A DNA stretch of 64,000 bases from Cohnella phaseoli (GTDB lineage: Bacteria > Bacillota > Bacilli > Paenibacillales > Paenibacillaceae): positions 1-64,000 of the forward strand of contig NZ_QRDZ01000013.1 of NCBI RefSeq assembly GCF_003386235.1, in the 5' to 3' direction. The notes below the pieces were generated by a model that saw only the letters and a list, made by a program, of their open reading frames with translations, was not told the DNA's origin and searched no databases. Shown piece by piece: positions 50,514-59,641 of the stretch. Position 1 is the stretch's first letter. Every line of letters starts with the position of its first letter. Both the position numbers and the translations under genes were made by a program.

Positions 50514-50541
50514 GAAACCACTCAGGGCGAGTGGTTTTCTT
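50514..50541 (+). terminator. Terminator of the ars operon
   Basis: AAACCACTC and GAGTGGTTT with TCTTTTTG behind form an intrinsic terminator 9 bases after the phosphatase stop. Confidence 0.8.
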
Positions 50542-50553
50542 TTTGTGATTAAA

Positions 50554-50572
50554 CATTTGCAAAATGCAAATG
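50554..50572 (+). promoter_or_regulatory. MarR operator
   Basis: CATTTGCA-AAA-TGCAAATG is a perfect inverted repeat 36 bases before the MarR start, overlapping the probable -35 to -10 region (ATAACT downstream). A half-site, ATTGCAAAT (51080-51088), recurs before the flavoprotein gene, so MarR may regulate both. Confidence 0.75.
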
Positions 50573-50607
50573 ATTCGTGTATAACTAAGACATGAGGTGA
50601 AACCACA

Positions 50608-51057
50608 GTGGAAAATGCTCGCGAACTATTTCAAATCATGACACGCCGTTTTGGGTTTCTCAATAAAAATTGCTGTTCTGCCGGTGGTTGCGATATTTCT
50701 TTGGTGCAAAGTCATATTCTTTACGAAATTGATCGTCAGCATAAACCGTCCATTCAGCAGATAGCCGAAGCGTTAGGTACTGATATTACGACCTTTAGCC
50801 GACAAATCCAATCGTTAATCAAAATGAATTTAGTGAAGAAATCGCCCGATCCGGACGACCGCAGGGTGTATGTCCTTTCGCTCACGATAGAAGGTAAATA
50901 CGTGGCCACGACGATTGACCAGCAAATGAATGCTTATTTAGCTGAAGTGTTCTCTCATATGAACGATTTTGAAAAAGAAACGGTCATTCGCTCCATAAAG
51001 CTCTTGAATGAAGCGATGTCGAAATCCAGCCAATGCTGCACGACCCCATTGGGGTGA
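50608..51057 (+). CDS. MarR-family regulator with cysteine clusters
   Basis: GTG at 50608 with GAGGTG upstream encodes 149 residues. The winged helix includes SIQQIAEALGTDITTFSRQI and the DPDDRRVYVLSLT wing. Unlike most MarR proteins it carries C22, C23 and C28 (NCCSAGGC) before the HTH and C143-C144 at the end, so trivalent arsenic or another thiophilic ion is a likely inducer. It sits before a flavoprotein and an arsM gene. Confidence 0.82.
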   Translation: MENARELFQIMTRRFGFLNKNCCSAGGCDISLVQSHILYEIDRQHKPSIQQIAEALGTDITTFSRQIQSLIKMNLVKKSPDPDDRRVYVLSLTIEGKYVATTIDQQMNAYLAEVFSHMNDFEKETVIRSIKLLNEAMSKSSQCCTTPLG

Positions 51058-51107
51058 TTTCTTTTCTCTAATACTTGTAAATTGCAAATAAATCGGAGGG
51101 CATTGGG

Positions 51108-52088
51108 ATGAATAAGGTATTAGATACGATTGTTATCGGAGGGGGGCAGGCGGGTCTTGCTTCCGGTTATCATCTACGTAAGCAGGGACTTCAATTTTTG
51201 ATTTTAGAAGCAAGTGACCAAGTTGGCGGTTCCTGGCCGCGCTACTACGACAGTCTTAAATTATTTTCTCCAGCACGCTTTTCCTCGTTACCGGGCATGA
51301 AGTTCCCAAGCGAGCCGAACCGGTATCCACATCGAGATGAAGTTATTCGCTATTTGCAGGATTACAGCAGAACGTTTCAGCTGCCGGTCATGACCAATCA
51401 GCGTGTGGACTCCATAACAAAGGACGGAGAGGGGTTCACGATTACCACGATGGCAGGGGATACGTTTCGGTCCCGAACGATCATTAATGCGACCGGATCA
51501 TTTCACAATCCATTTACGCCAGCTATAACGGGGCAGGAGGCTTTTCAAGGCCATATCCTTCATTCCTCCGCATACCGGGCTCCGGAGCCTTTTATCAATC
51601 AAAGAGTGGTGGTGGTCGGGCGTGGCAATTCGGCCGTTCAGATCGCCGTCGAGCTGGCCGAGGTAAGCAAGACGTCGTTAGCTGTACTACGGCCTGTTCA
51701 GCTTATGAAGCAAAAAGTGTGGGGGCAGGATCTTCATTTTTGGATCAAAGTGACGGGTATAGACACCTTTCCCTTTTGGCGATTGGGCAAAACTGCACCG
51801 AGTTCACCTTCGGTCATTGACTTGGGCCAATACAAGGAACGACTGGCCGCAGGGAAGCCGGATCAACAACCGATGTTTACGTCCTTTTATGAGGGTGGCG
51901 TCCCCTATGAATCTCAATTGGTACGTTACGGAAACGCTCATGAGACAGAAGAAGACGATATTGAACGATCCGCTAGGGAAGCTTGGCAATGGTCCGATGC
52001 CACGCAAAAGCAATCGGGAAGATTCTTTCGGCGGCGGCAAATCACGATGGCGACACCAACGGCTTGCTGCGCTACTGGCTGCTGTTGA
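51108..52088 (+). CDS. FAD-dependent monooxygenase-like protein (ArsO-like), odd C-terminus
   Basis: The 326-residue protein has an FAD motif GGGQAGLASGYHL (10-24), the FxGSxxH-like GGSWPRYYDSL, ATGSFHNP and a second Rossmann motif VVVGRGNSAVQIA. It resembles ArsO flavin monooxygenases found with MarR and ArsM genes. The usual end (ATGFRP and the final FAD segment) is missing. After MFTSFYEGG the sequence turns charged and ends ACCATGCC, so the 3' part is replaced or frameshifted. Activity is doubtful. Confidence 0.75.
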   Translation: MNKVLDTIVIGGGQAGLASGYHLRKQGLQFLILEASDQVGGSWPRYYDSLKLFSPARFSSLPGMKFPSEPNRYPHRDEVIRYLQDYSRTFQLPVMTNQRVDSITKDGEGFTITTMAGDTFRSRTIINATGSFHNPFTPAITGQEAFQGHILHSSAYRAPEPFINQRVVVVGRGNSAVQIAVELAEVSKTSLAVLRPVQLMKQKVWGQDLHFWIKVTGIDTFPFWRLGKTAPSSPSVIDLGQYKERLAAGKPDQQPMFTSFYEGGVPYESQLVRYGNAHETEEDDIERSAREAWQWSDATQKQSGRFFRRRQITMATPTACCATGCC

Positions 52089-52122
52089 TTATATAAAAAT
52101 TAACCTAAGGGAGTGATTGTTC

Positions 52123-52935
52123 ATGAATCAAGTAAGTAATGATCAAATTCGTCAAAATGTTCGCAGCCGTTACAAAGAAATTGCTTTGCAGCCGGTAGAG
52201 GATAGCTCGTGCTGTGCGCCAACTTCCGCAAGCTCCGGCTGCTGTGATTCGCCGGTGGATTACGCGGATGTGTCTGCCAAACTTGGTTATTCGAGCGAAG
52301 AATTAACCGCTGTTCCGGACGGGGCAAATCTTGGTCTTGGCTGTGGCAATCCACAAGCGATTGCCGAACTAAAGCAGGGGGAAGTCGTGCTCGACCTTGG
52401 CAGCGGCGGCGGTTTTGACTGTTTCCTGGCCTCGCGTCAAGTCGGAGAAGCCGGTCGCGTGATTGGCGTAGACATGACGCCGGAAATGGTAAGCCGCGCC
52501 CGCACTAATGCCACCAAAGGCGGCTTTACGAACACCGATTTCCGTTTAGGGGAAATTGAACATTTGCCTATTTCCGACCAAACGGTGGACGTCATTATCT
52601 CGAACTGCGTGATCAATCTTTCCCCGGCCAAGCAGTAAGTGTTCGACGAAGCGTTCCGGGTGCTGCGCTCCGGCGGCCGTTTGGCCATTTCGGATATTGT
52701 CACGACCGCGGAACTGCCTGCAGAAATCAAAAACGACCTGGATGTGATGTATTCGGGATGTATTTCAGGAGCTTCCTCCGTTGATGAAGTCAAAGCCATG
52801 CTAACCCAAAGCGGATTTACGGATGTGGTGGTAGAGCCGAAGGATGAATCGAAGGCATTTATTAAAGATTGGGTACCGGGATCTAACGTTGAAAATTACA
52901 TTGTTTCGACCGTGATCAAAGCCGTTAAACCCTAA
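52123..52935 (+). pseudogene. arsM: Arsenite methyltransferase with in-frame stop
   Basis: The protein starts MNQVSNDQIRQNVRSRY, has DSSCCAP and SGCCD cysteine pairs, the SAM motif LDLGSGGGFDCFLAS, GVDMTPEM and SNCVINLSP. Codon 172 is TAA (52636-52638), then the frame goes on without loss: FRVLRSGGRLAISD, the ArsM cysteine YSGCISGA, and the C-terminus. One base change, such as CAA to TAA, would explain this. The enzyme would methylate As(III). It is probably inactive unless the stop is read through or is an error. Confidence 0.9.
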
Positions 52936-52966
52936 TCGCACAGTAGACAAACTGGCAATGACCATA

Positions 52967-53000
52967 AAAAAGCTCCTGCAGCTGCAGGAGCTTTTGTTAT
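52967..53000 (+). terminator. Terminator after arsM
   Basis: AAGCTCCTGCAGCTGCAGGAGCTT is a 24-base palindrome with TTTGTT behind, about 35 bases after the stop. Confidence 0.75.
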
Positions 53001-53057
53001 TGTTCGCCTTATCGTCCGGATCTCACGGCCGGGCTGGATCGGGGGTTACGCTAACGG

Positions 53058-53128
53058 ACAGTTTTGTTTTGAACGGCGGCGATCCTTTGCAAAATTCAGC
53101 CCCACCTGGATAAGGGCGGGATGTTTTT
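53058..53128 (-). mobile_element. IS tail remnant, second copy
   Basis: The minus strand reads ALIQVGLNFAKDRRRSKQNC, and the DNA matches 38866-38930 (TTTTGTTTTG, ACGGCGG, GATCC, AAAATTCAGCCCC, TGGATAAGGG). Both appear to be the end of the same insertion element and flank the 14 kb from merR to arsM. Confidence 0.6.
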
Positions 53129-53159
53129 TCATTTCTAATTAAAACATTCAAATAATCAT

Positions 53160-53188
53160 TTGACTGTTAAGGGAGTCGGAAGTATAAT
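53160..53188 (+). promoter_or_regulatory. Sigma-A promoter
   Basis: TTGACT (53160-53165), a 17-base spacer, then TATAAT (53183-53188). It drives the broken hydrolase gene. Confidence 0.8.
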
Positions 53189-53293
53189 AATCTCATAATC
53201 AAACGATTGTTAGATTGTTAGGGGTGCCTAATTACTAAAAAGACCCCGAGCAACAAACAACATAAGCAATGATACATACTGGAGGCACACACT

Positions 53294-54078
53294 ATGGCAA
53301 CTTGTGATCTTGTTTCACTTTCCCCTTCAACCAAAAGTCGACCAAACCCAATCCTGTTTATCCACGGTGCTTTTCATGGCTCTTGGGCTTGGGAGGAATA
53401 CTTTCTTCCCTACTTCGCTAACCAAGGGTATGAGGTTCGCGCCCTCAACTGGCGAGGACATGGCCACAACGCCGGGCGAGAAAGATTGCGACAGTACCGG
53501 ATTAGCCACTACGTTGAGGACGTTTTGCAGGCCGCCTACACATTAAACAAACCACCAATCCTAGTGGGCCATTCCATGGGCGGTTTTGTAATTCAAAAGT
53601 ATTTGGAGAACCATTCGGCCCCAGCTGGCGTTCTGCTCGCTTCGGCACCACCGGGTGGCACGCGGAAAAACACTGTGAAAACCGCGGTTCGCAATCCTGG
53701 CAAGATGATGAAGTCATTGATCACAGGACGAGTGAATCTCTATATAACGAAACCGGAGCGGTTCAGGCATTCTTTTCATCAAACATGCCCCAAGAACAGG
53801 TCAGGCGGTACGTCAGCTCCTTGCAAGATGAGTCACTACAGGCCTTTATGGACATGGCATGATTCCCGGTTCAGACGGAGAAGGTGAAGACCCCCTTGCT
53901 GGTGCTTGGCGCAGCAAACGACTTCCTCATTGACAGCCATGAGCTTGAACAAACAGCTCGCGCGTACGGTACAAATCCGGAGATTTTCCCGAACATGGCG
54001 CACGATATGATGTTAGAGGCTGAATGGCAGCGTGTAGCACATCGAATGATTGAATGGCTAACCGCATTAAAGCTTTAA
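53294..54078 (+). pseudogene. Alpha/beta hydrolase, frameshifted
   Basis: The first part has the oxyanion HGAFHGSWAWE and nucleophile elbow GHSMGGFV; the second part, in another frame from about 53884, has LLVLGAANDFLIDSHE and the catalytic NMAHDMM. Between them lie a frameshift near 53770 and an in-frame TGA (53859-53861). Intact relatives hydrolyse esters or similar bonds. This copy is broken. Confidence 0.85.
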
Positions 54079-54161
54079 TAAAGTCTATTGTTTAATCAAA
54101 CAGTTATTTGGATATAAGAACATATAGATTAAAAATATACAAATGGATGGAGTAAATCACC

Positions 54162-54800
54162 ATGTCACTCACATTAATTTTTTCCGCTATTGGTACGTTC
54201 ATCGTGACAAACATTGACGACATTTTTGTGCTGATGATCTTTTTCGCACAGATCGAGAAAGCGCGGCACGCACAAGTTGTTCTAGGGCAATATCTTGGGT
54301 TCGGATTGCTGGTTGTACTAAGTTTACTGGGGGCTTTTGGCTTTACATTTTTGCCGTCCGAGTGGGCTGGTTTTCTTGGGTTGATACCCATTTATCTCGG
54401 TATCCGAATGTTCCTTAAAAAGGAGGAAGAAGATGAGGCGGAAGAAGCGCTTGAGAAATTGGGCGATCTAAAGTCACAACCTTCAAAGAACCGTTTGTTT
54501 GGACCACTCACCGGTAAGGTCGCTGCGATTACCTTTGCCAACGGCGGGGATAACCTGGGCATATACATCCCGTATTTTACGACCCAGGGGAACGCGTCAC
54601 TTTTATACATCGCGATTGTGTTCCTTTTGATGGTCGCGGTATGGTGTTTCCTTGCGTATCGGCTGGCAAGCTTCCCGGCCATTCTAAGGATTCTGCAAAA
54701 GTACGGAAGTGTCATTGTTCCACTCGTGTTTATCGGATTAGGTATTTCGATCATGCTGCATGGTGATTCATTTGCCTATCTCATGAAGCTGTTTGGGTAA
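54162..54800 (+). CDS. cadD: Cadmium resistance transporter CadD
   Basis: The 212-residue membrane protein matches CadD: an N-terminal TFIVTNIDDIFVLMIFF segment, a KKEEEDEAEEALEKL cytoplasmic loop, and ITFANGGDNLGIYIPYF, with about five helices. CadD exports Cd(II) or zinc. The start has TGGAG upstream at reasonable distance. It stands alone before the dehydrogenase gene. Confidence 0.9.
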   Translation: MSLTLIFSAIGTFIVTNIDDIFVLMIFFAQIEKARHAQVVLGQYLGFGLLVVLSLLGAFGFTFLPSEWAGFLGLIPIYLGIRMFLKKEEEDEAEEALEKLGDLKSQPSKNRLFGPLTGKVAAITFANGGDNLGIYIPYFTTQGNASLLYIAIVFLLMVAVWCFLAYRLASFPAILRILQKYGSVIVPLVFIGLGISIMLHGDSFAYLMKLFG

Positions 54801-54840
54801 CGTTAATGAAAGTAGAAATCACGAACTGGAGGGAAACACA

Positions 54841-56250
54841 ATGGTAGTAGGGGATGCAAGTCAGCACATTGAGTTATTGGTCATTGGCGGTGGTTCAGGG
54901 GGATATGTTGCGGCGATAAGAGCCGCGCAACTTGGCAAAAAAGTGCTACTCGTTGAAAAGTCAGAACTTGGCGGCGTATGTCTCAACTGCGGATGTATTC
55001 CGTCTAAAGCACTGATCTCCGCCGCTCACCGGTATGAACACATGCGAAATCCCGGTATCTCCGGCTTAAAAGCAACTGATGTGGAGATTGATTTTGCCCA
55101 AATTCAGCACTGGAAGCAGTCGGAGGTTGTAAACCGTCTTAAGTCCGGCATCCATTCGCTGATGAAGAAAAATAAGATCACCGTATTTAAAGGAGAAGCA
55201 CTATTCATTAATGAACAGGAAGCGCGTGTTTATAATGAACAAGAATCGCTCCGATACCAATTTGACCACTGTATTGTTGCAGTCGGATCGCGTCCAATTG
55301 AATTAAAAGCATTCCCGTATGGGAACCGAATTTTGTCCTCCACCGAGGCACTGAGCCTTACTGAAATCCCTAAACGAATGGTCGTCATCGGCGGCGGCTA
55401 TATCGGCATCGAACTGGGTCAAATGTACGCTAAGTTCGGCACCAAAGTGACCATTTTGGAAGGTTCACCGTCGATTCTGCCCGGATTCGAGAGTGAAATT
55501 AGCCGTATTGTGCGAAAAAATCTTGATTCCCTTGGTGTTACGGTGTACACGAACGCCATGTCTCAATCCGCACAACAATCGACTGATGAAATCGCGGTTA
55601 CCTTTACGGTGGATCAGGCAGAACAACAAGTGACGGCCGATTACGTTCTTGTGACAGTAGGACGCCGTCCCAATACCGATGGCGAACTCGGTCTTGACCG
55701 TATTGGAGTAAAAATTGGCGACAGGGGACTGGTTGAAGTCGATCAACAAGGGCGAACATCTATTCCTCACATTTATGCGATTGGTGATATCATCCCTGGC
55801 CCTGCACTGGCGCATAAAGCCTCATACGAAGGAAAAGTGGTTGCCGAAGCAATAGCTGGCCAGCCAAGCGCCTTCGACTATCAAGCGATTCCGGCGGTTG
55901 TGTTTTCCGATCCGGAAATTGCCTCCGTAGGACTTAGCGAACCTGAAGCCAAGGAGAAGGGATACGACATCATGGTTGGCAAGTTTCCGTTTGCGGCAAA
56001 CGCACGTGCTCTCTCTTTGAGTGCGTCCGAGGGATTCGCCAAGCTGGTAGGCAATAAGGAAACAGGTTTGATCCTTGGCGGGCAAATCGTCGGCACAAAT
56101 GCGTCTGACTTGATTCCGGAAATTGCCCTTGCGATTGAAATGGGAACGACAATGGAAGATCTAGCCCTTACCATTCATGCGCATCCTACACTTGGGGAGT
56201 TGTCGGCTGAAGCTGCAGAAGTTGCCCTCGGCTATCCCATTCATATTTAG
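54841..56250 (+). CDS. lpd: Dihydrolipoamide dehydrogenase-like flavoprotein
   Basis: The ATG at 54841 has GGAGGG upstream and gives 469 residues, the normal length for E3. It has GGGSGGYVAAIRAAQLG, the redox site GGVCLNCGCIPSK, GGGYIGIELGQMYAKFG, and the C-terminal HAHPTLGE with the catalytic His-Glu. It oxidises dihydrolipoamide using NAD. Placed between cadD and cadC, it has no obvious pyruvate dehydrogenase partner, so a role in thiol or metal(loid) redox is possible. Confidence 0.9.
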   Translation: MVVGDASQHIELLVIGGGSGGYVAAIRAAQLGKKVLLVEKSELGGVCLNCGCIPSKALISAAHRYEHMRNPGISGLKATDVEIDFAQIQHWKQSEVVNRLKSGIHSLMKKNKITVFKGEALFINEQEARVYNEQESLRYQFDHCIVAVGSRPIELKAFPYGNRILSSTEALSLTEIPKRMVVIGGGYIGIELGQMYAKFGTKVTILEGSPSILPGFESEISRIVRKNLDSLGVTVYTNAMSQSAQQSTDEIAVTFTVDQAEQQVTADYVLVTVGRRPNTDGELGLDRIGVKIGDRGLVEVDQQGRTSIPHIYAIGDIIPGPALAHKASYEGKVVAEAIAGQPSAFDYQAIPAVVFSDPEIASVGLSEPEAKEKGYDIMVGKFPFAANARALSLSASEGFAKLVGNKETGLILGGQIVGTNASDLIPEIALAIEMGTTMEDLALTIHAHPTLGELSAEAAEVALGYPIHI

Positions 56251-56262
56251 TTGCTTTTTCCT

Positions 56263-56291
56263 TTGACAAAACTATGGCATGAGAATAATAT
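56263..56291 (+). promoter_or_regulatory. cad promoter
   Basis: TTGACA (56263-56268) and TAATAT (56286-56291) are 17 bases apart. The AT-rich imperfect dyad TCAAAT...GATTGA behind the -10 (56297-56316) is a likely CadC operator. Confidence 0.75.
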
Positions 56292-56325
56292 AATAATCAA
56301 ATGTATATTAGATTGAGGTGATTAG

Positions 56326-56694
56326 ATGAAGAATCAAGATACATGCGAGATCTTTTGTTATGACGAGGATAAGGTCAATCGGGTCCGGGAAAAAATAAAC
56401 AAAAATGATTTTCAGGATATGGCGCAAATATTTAAAGTGCTTGCCGACCATACACGGCTAAAGGTTGCCTATGCACTGTGCGATGAAGACGAGTTATGCG
56501 TCTGCGATGTGGCCAATATTATCGGGTCCACCATGGCGACGGCTTCCCATCATTTACGGCTGCTGCGGAATATGGGGATTGCCAAGTATCGAAAAGAAGG
56601 GAAGCTCGTCTTTTATTCCTTGGAAGATGTGCAATTGAAACAAATGATAAGGCTCGCCATTGAGCATCAAAAGGAGGTTGTTGGCGTTGAGTAA
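56326..56694 (+). CDS. cadC: CadC cadmium/lead-responsive repressor
   Basis: The 122-residue protein has the four CadC ligands at exactly the classic positions: C7, C11, C58 and C60 (DTCEIFC and ELCVCD). The recognition helix is ATASHHLRLL. It represses cadA until Cd(II), Pb(II) or Zn(II) binds. It overlaps cadA by 8 bases. Confidence 0.95.
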   Translation: MKNQDTCEIFCYDEDKVNRVREKINKNDFQDMAQIFKVLADHTRLKVAYALCDEDELCVCDVANIIGSTMATASHHLRLLRNMGIAKYRKEGKLVFYSLEDVQLKQMIRLAIEHQKEVVGVE

Positions 56695-59077
56695 AGTGGC
56701 TGAACCCTTAGAGAACAAAAATGTATACCGCGTTGAAGGATTCACTTGCGCGAATTGTGCCGGGAAATTTGAGAATAATGTAAAGCAACTGCCTGGCGTT
56801 CAAGATGCAAAAGTGAACTTTGGCGCTTCAAAAATTGCCGTTTTCGGTGATACCACAGTAGAGGAACTGGAGAAAGCCGGTGCATTTGAAAATCTTAAAG
56901 TCATCCCCGAAAAACCAGTGCGGGTGGCAAAGCCGGCAATGAACGATGAAAAAAACGTATTCAACGTTCAAGGATTTACATGCGGGAACTGTGCCGGGAA
57001 GTTTGAAAATAATGTGAAGCAGATTCCGGGAGTTCGGGATGCGAAAGTGAATTTTGGGGCTTCGAAAATTGCTGTTTATGGCGATACCACAATTGAAGAA
57101 CTGGAGAAAGCCGGTGCTTTTGAAAATCTGAAAGTGACTCCGGAAAAACCTGTACGGGAAGCGAAACAAGCGGGCATCAAAGAAGCAAAAGAACCGTTCT
57201 ATAAGAAACACAGCACTTTGTTGAACGCCGTCTTATTGATGGTGTTCGGCTATCTTTCTCAATCTGTAAATGGGGAAGAAAACCTCATCACTTCTCTGCT
57301 ATTTGCTGCTTCTATTGTGATCGGGGGGTTCTCGCTCTTTAAAGTTGGTTTCCAAAACTTACTTCGGTTTGAATTTGACATGAAGACGCTCATGACCGTT
57401 GCCATAGTCGGAGCCGCGATCATAGGGGAATGGGCCGAAGGTGCGATTGTTGTTATCCTCTTTGCGGTCAGTGAAGCGTTAGAACGGTTTTCCATGGACC
57501 GGGCAAGGCAATCCATACGTTCATTAATGGACATTGCACCCAAAGAAGCACTCATTAGACGGAATGGGCAAGAAATGATGGTACATGTGGATGATATTGC
57601 CGTTGGGGATATCATGATCGTGAAACCCGGTCAAAAGATTGCCATGGACGGTGTGGTGATCAGCGGCAATTCTGCCGTCAATCAGGCAGCTATTACCGGT
57701 GAGTCCGTTCCCGTTGGCAAAACGGTGGATGATGAGGTTTTTGCCGGGACATTAAATGAAGAAGGCTTGCTTGAAATCAAAGTTACCAAGTTGGTCGATG
57801 ATACGACCATCGCGAAGATCATACACCTGGTTGAAGAAGCCCAGGGCGAACGTGCGCCATCCCAAGCCTTTGTCGATAAGTTTGCGAAATACTACACGCC
57901 GATCATTATGGTTGTTGCTGGTTTAGTCGCTATAATTCCGCCACTTTTCTTTGATGGAAGTTGGGCCACCTGGGTTTATCAAGGGTTATCAGTTCTTGTG
58001 GTTGGTTGTCCTTGCGCACTTGTGATTTCGACTCCTATCTCCATTGTATCTGCAATCGGAAATGCAGCGAAAAATGGCGTTCTTGTCAAAGGCGGTATTT
58101 ACCTCGAAGAAATGGGTGCCTTGAAGGCCATTGCATTTGATAAAACCGGTACGCTCACAAAAGGGGTCCCGGTTGTAACGGATTTCAACATATTTAACAA
58201 GAAGACAAATGAAACCGAGTTGTTGTCGATCATCACAGCTTTAGAGTATCGTTCCCAGCATCCGCTTGCTTCGGCCATCATGAGAAAAGCAGAAGAAGCG
58301 AATATTTCTTATTCTAACGTTATGGTTGATGATTTTTCTTCCATTACCGGCAAAGGAATTATGGGTACGGTAAACGGAACAAGCTATTATATTGGTAATC
58401 CTAAACTCTTTAAAGAAATAGCTACTGCTCATTTTAGTAACGAACAGGAGCAACTGGTTACCACACTGCAAAACCAAGGCAAAACGGCTATGGTCGTCGG
58501 AACAGACAAAGAAATTCTCGCGGTTATTGCGGTAGCTGACGAAGTTCGTGAATTCAGTAAGGACATTATTCAAAAGCTACATCAGCTTGGGATCAAAAAG
58601 ACCATCATGCTTACCGGTGATAACAAAGGTACCGCAAATGCGATTGCCGGGCATGTTGGTGTTTCGGATGTACAGGCCGAACTAATGCCGCAGGATAAAT
58701 TAGACTTTATTAAACAGCTCAGAGCCGATTACGGAAACGTAGCGATGGTTGGTGATGGTGTCAATGATGCGCCAGCACTCGCAGCTTCTACCGTTGGTAT
58801 TGCCATGGGCGGTGCCGGTACCGATACCGCACTGGAAACGGCTGACGTTGCTTTAATGGGAGATGATTTAAGAAAACTTCCATTTGCGATAAAGTTAAGC
58901 CGCAAAGCTTTAAATATCATCAAGCAGAACATTACCTTTGCGCTGGCCATTAAATTGATTGCTTTACTGCTCGTCATCCCAGGTTGGTTAACGCTTTGGA
59001 TTGCTATCCTCTCCGATATGGGGGCAACGCTCCTGGTTGCGTTAAACGGTCTGCGACTGATGAGAGTCAAAGAATAA
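56687..59077 (+). CDS. cadA: Heavy-metal P-type ATPase CadA with two tandem HMA domains
   Basis: TTG at 56687 with AAGGAGGTTG upstream encodes 796 residues. Two nearly identical heavy-metal domains (GFTCANC and GFTCGNC) are repeated at 234-base spacing. Then follow the membrane helices, TGES (phosphatase), CPC (C441-P-C443), the phosphorylation motif DKTGTLT (D485) and GDGVNDAPAL. It exports Cd, Zn or Pb. It overlaps cadC, and lspA follows. Confidence 0.96.
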   Translation: MSKVAEPLENKNVYRVEGFTCANCAGKFENNVKQLPGVQDAKVNFGASKIAVFGDTTVEELEKAGAFENLKVIPEKPVRVAKPAMNDEKNVFNVQGFTCGNCAGKFENNVKQIPGVRDAKVNFGASKIAVYGDTTIEELEKAGAFENLKVTPEKPVREAKQAGIKEAKEPFYKKHSTLLNAVLLMVFGYLSQSVNGEENLITSLLFAASIVIGGFSLFKVGFQNLLRFEFDMKTLMTVAIVGAAIIGEWAEGAIVVILFAVSEALERFSMDRARQSIRSLMDIAPKEALIRRNGQEMMVHVDDIAVGDIMIVKPGQKIAMDGVVISGNSAVNQAAITGESVPVGKTVDDEVFAGTLNEEGLLEIKVTKLVDDTTIAKIIHLVEEAQGERAPSQAFVDKFAKYYTPIIMVVAGLVAIIPPLFFDGSWATWVYQGLSVLVVGCPCALVISTPISIVSAIGNAAKNGVLVKGGIYLEEMGALKAIAFDKTGTLTKGVPVVTDFNIFNKKTNETELLSIITALEYRSQHPLASAIMRKAEEANISYSNVMVDDFSSITGKGIMGTVNGTSYYIGNPKLFKEIATAHFSNEQEQLVTTLQNQGKTAMVVGTDKEILAVIAVADEVREFSKDIIQKLHQLGIKKTIMLTGDNKGTANAIAGHVGVSDVQAELMPQDKLDFIKQLRADYGNVAMVGDGVNDAPALAASTVGIAMGGAGTDTALETADVALMGDDLRKLPFAIKLSRKALNIIKQNITFALAIKLIALLLVIPGWLTLWIAILSDMGATLLVALNGLRLMRVKE

Positions 59078-59153
59078 GGAAAAGGCTAGAACAGAACATT
59101 CATATTGAGTTAGGGGGATACCCCTGACTCTTTACTTTGAAAGGAAGTGTGTT

Positions 59154-59630
59154 GTGCTTCGTTACTATGTTGTGGCAGTTATCGCCTTTACTGTTGATCA
59201 ATTAATCAAATGGAGTGTTGCGACTTATATGGATATCGGTCAAAAGATACCGCTTATTCCGGGTTTTATTCAACTGACATCTATTCGAAATCGGGGTGCC
59301 GCGTTTGGGATCTTGCAAAACCAGAGGCTGTTTTTTATCTTAGTGACTGCCATCGTGCTTATTGGTATTATCATGTACTTGCGAAAAATTTGTCGCGGGC
59401 AAAAATTCCTCTCTTATGCATTAGTCTTGATTTTTGGAGGGGCGCTGGGTAATTTTGTCGATCGCGCTCTGCATGGAGAAGTCGTAGATATGCTTGAGTT
59501 AACATTTATAAATTATCCGGTGTTTAACATGGCGGATGTCTTTATCACGGCAGGGGTTATTATGATCATGATCGATACGCTCCGGGCGTCCAGAGCGGAT
59601 AAGGCATCGAGTCAGAGCTTGCCGGAGTAA
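59154..59630 (+). CDS. lspA: Signal peptidase II
   Basis: GTG at 59154 with GGAAGTG upstream encodes 158 residues with four helices and the catalytic aspartates in GNFVDRALHGEVVDM and FNMADVFITAG. LspA cleaves lipoprotein signal peptides. Lead/cadmium operons of the pbr/cad type often carry such a copy (PbrC) behind the efflux ATPase, so this is probably a resistance-linked gene rather than the housekeeping one. Confidence 0.93.
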   Translation: MLRYYVVAVIAFTVDQLIKWSVATYMDIGQKIPLIPGFIQLTSIRNRGAAFGILQNQRLFFILVTAIVLIGIIMYLRKICRGQKFLSYALVLIFGGALGNFVDRALHGEVVDMLELTFINYPVFNMADVFITAGVIMIMIDTLRASRADKASSQSLPE

Positions 59631-59641
59631 TTGGGGTGATT

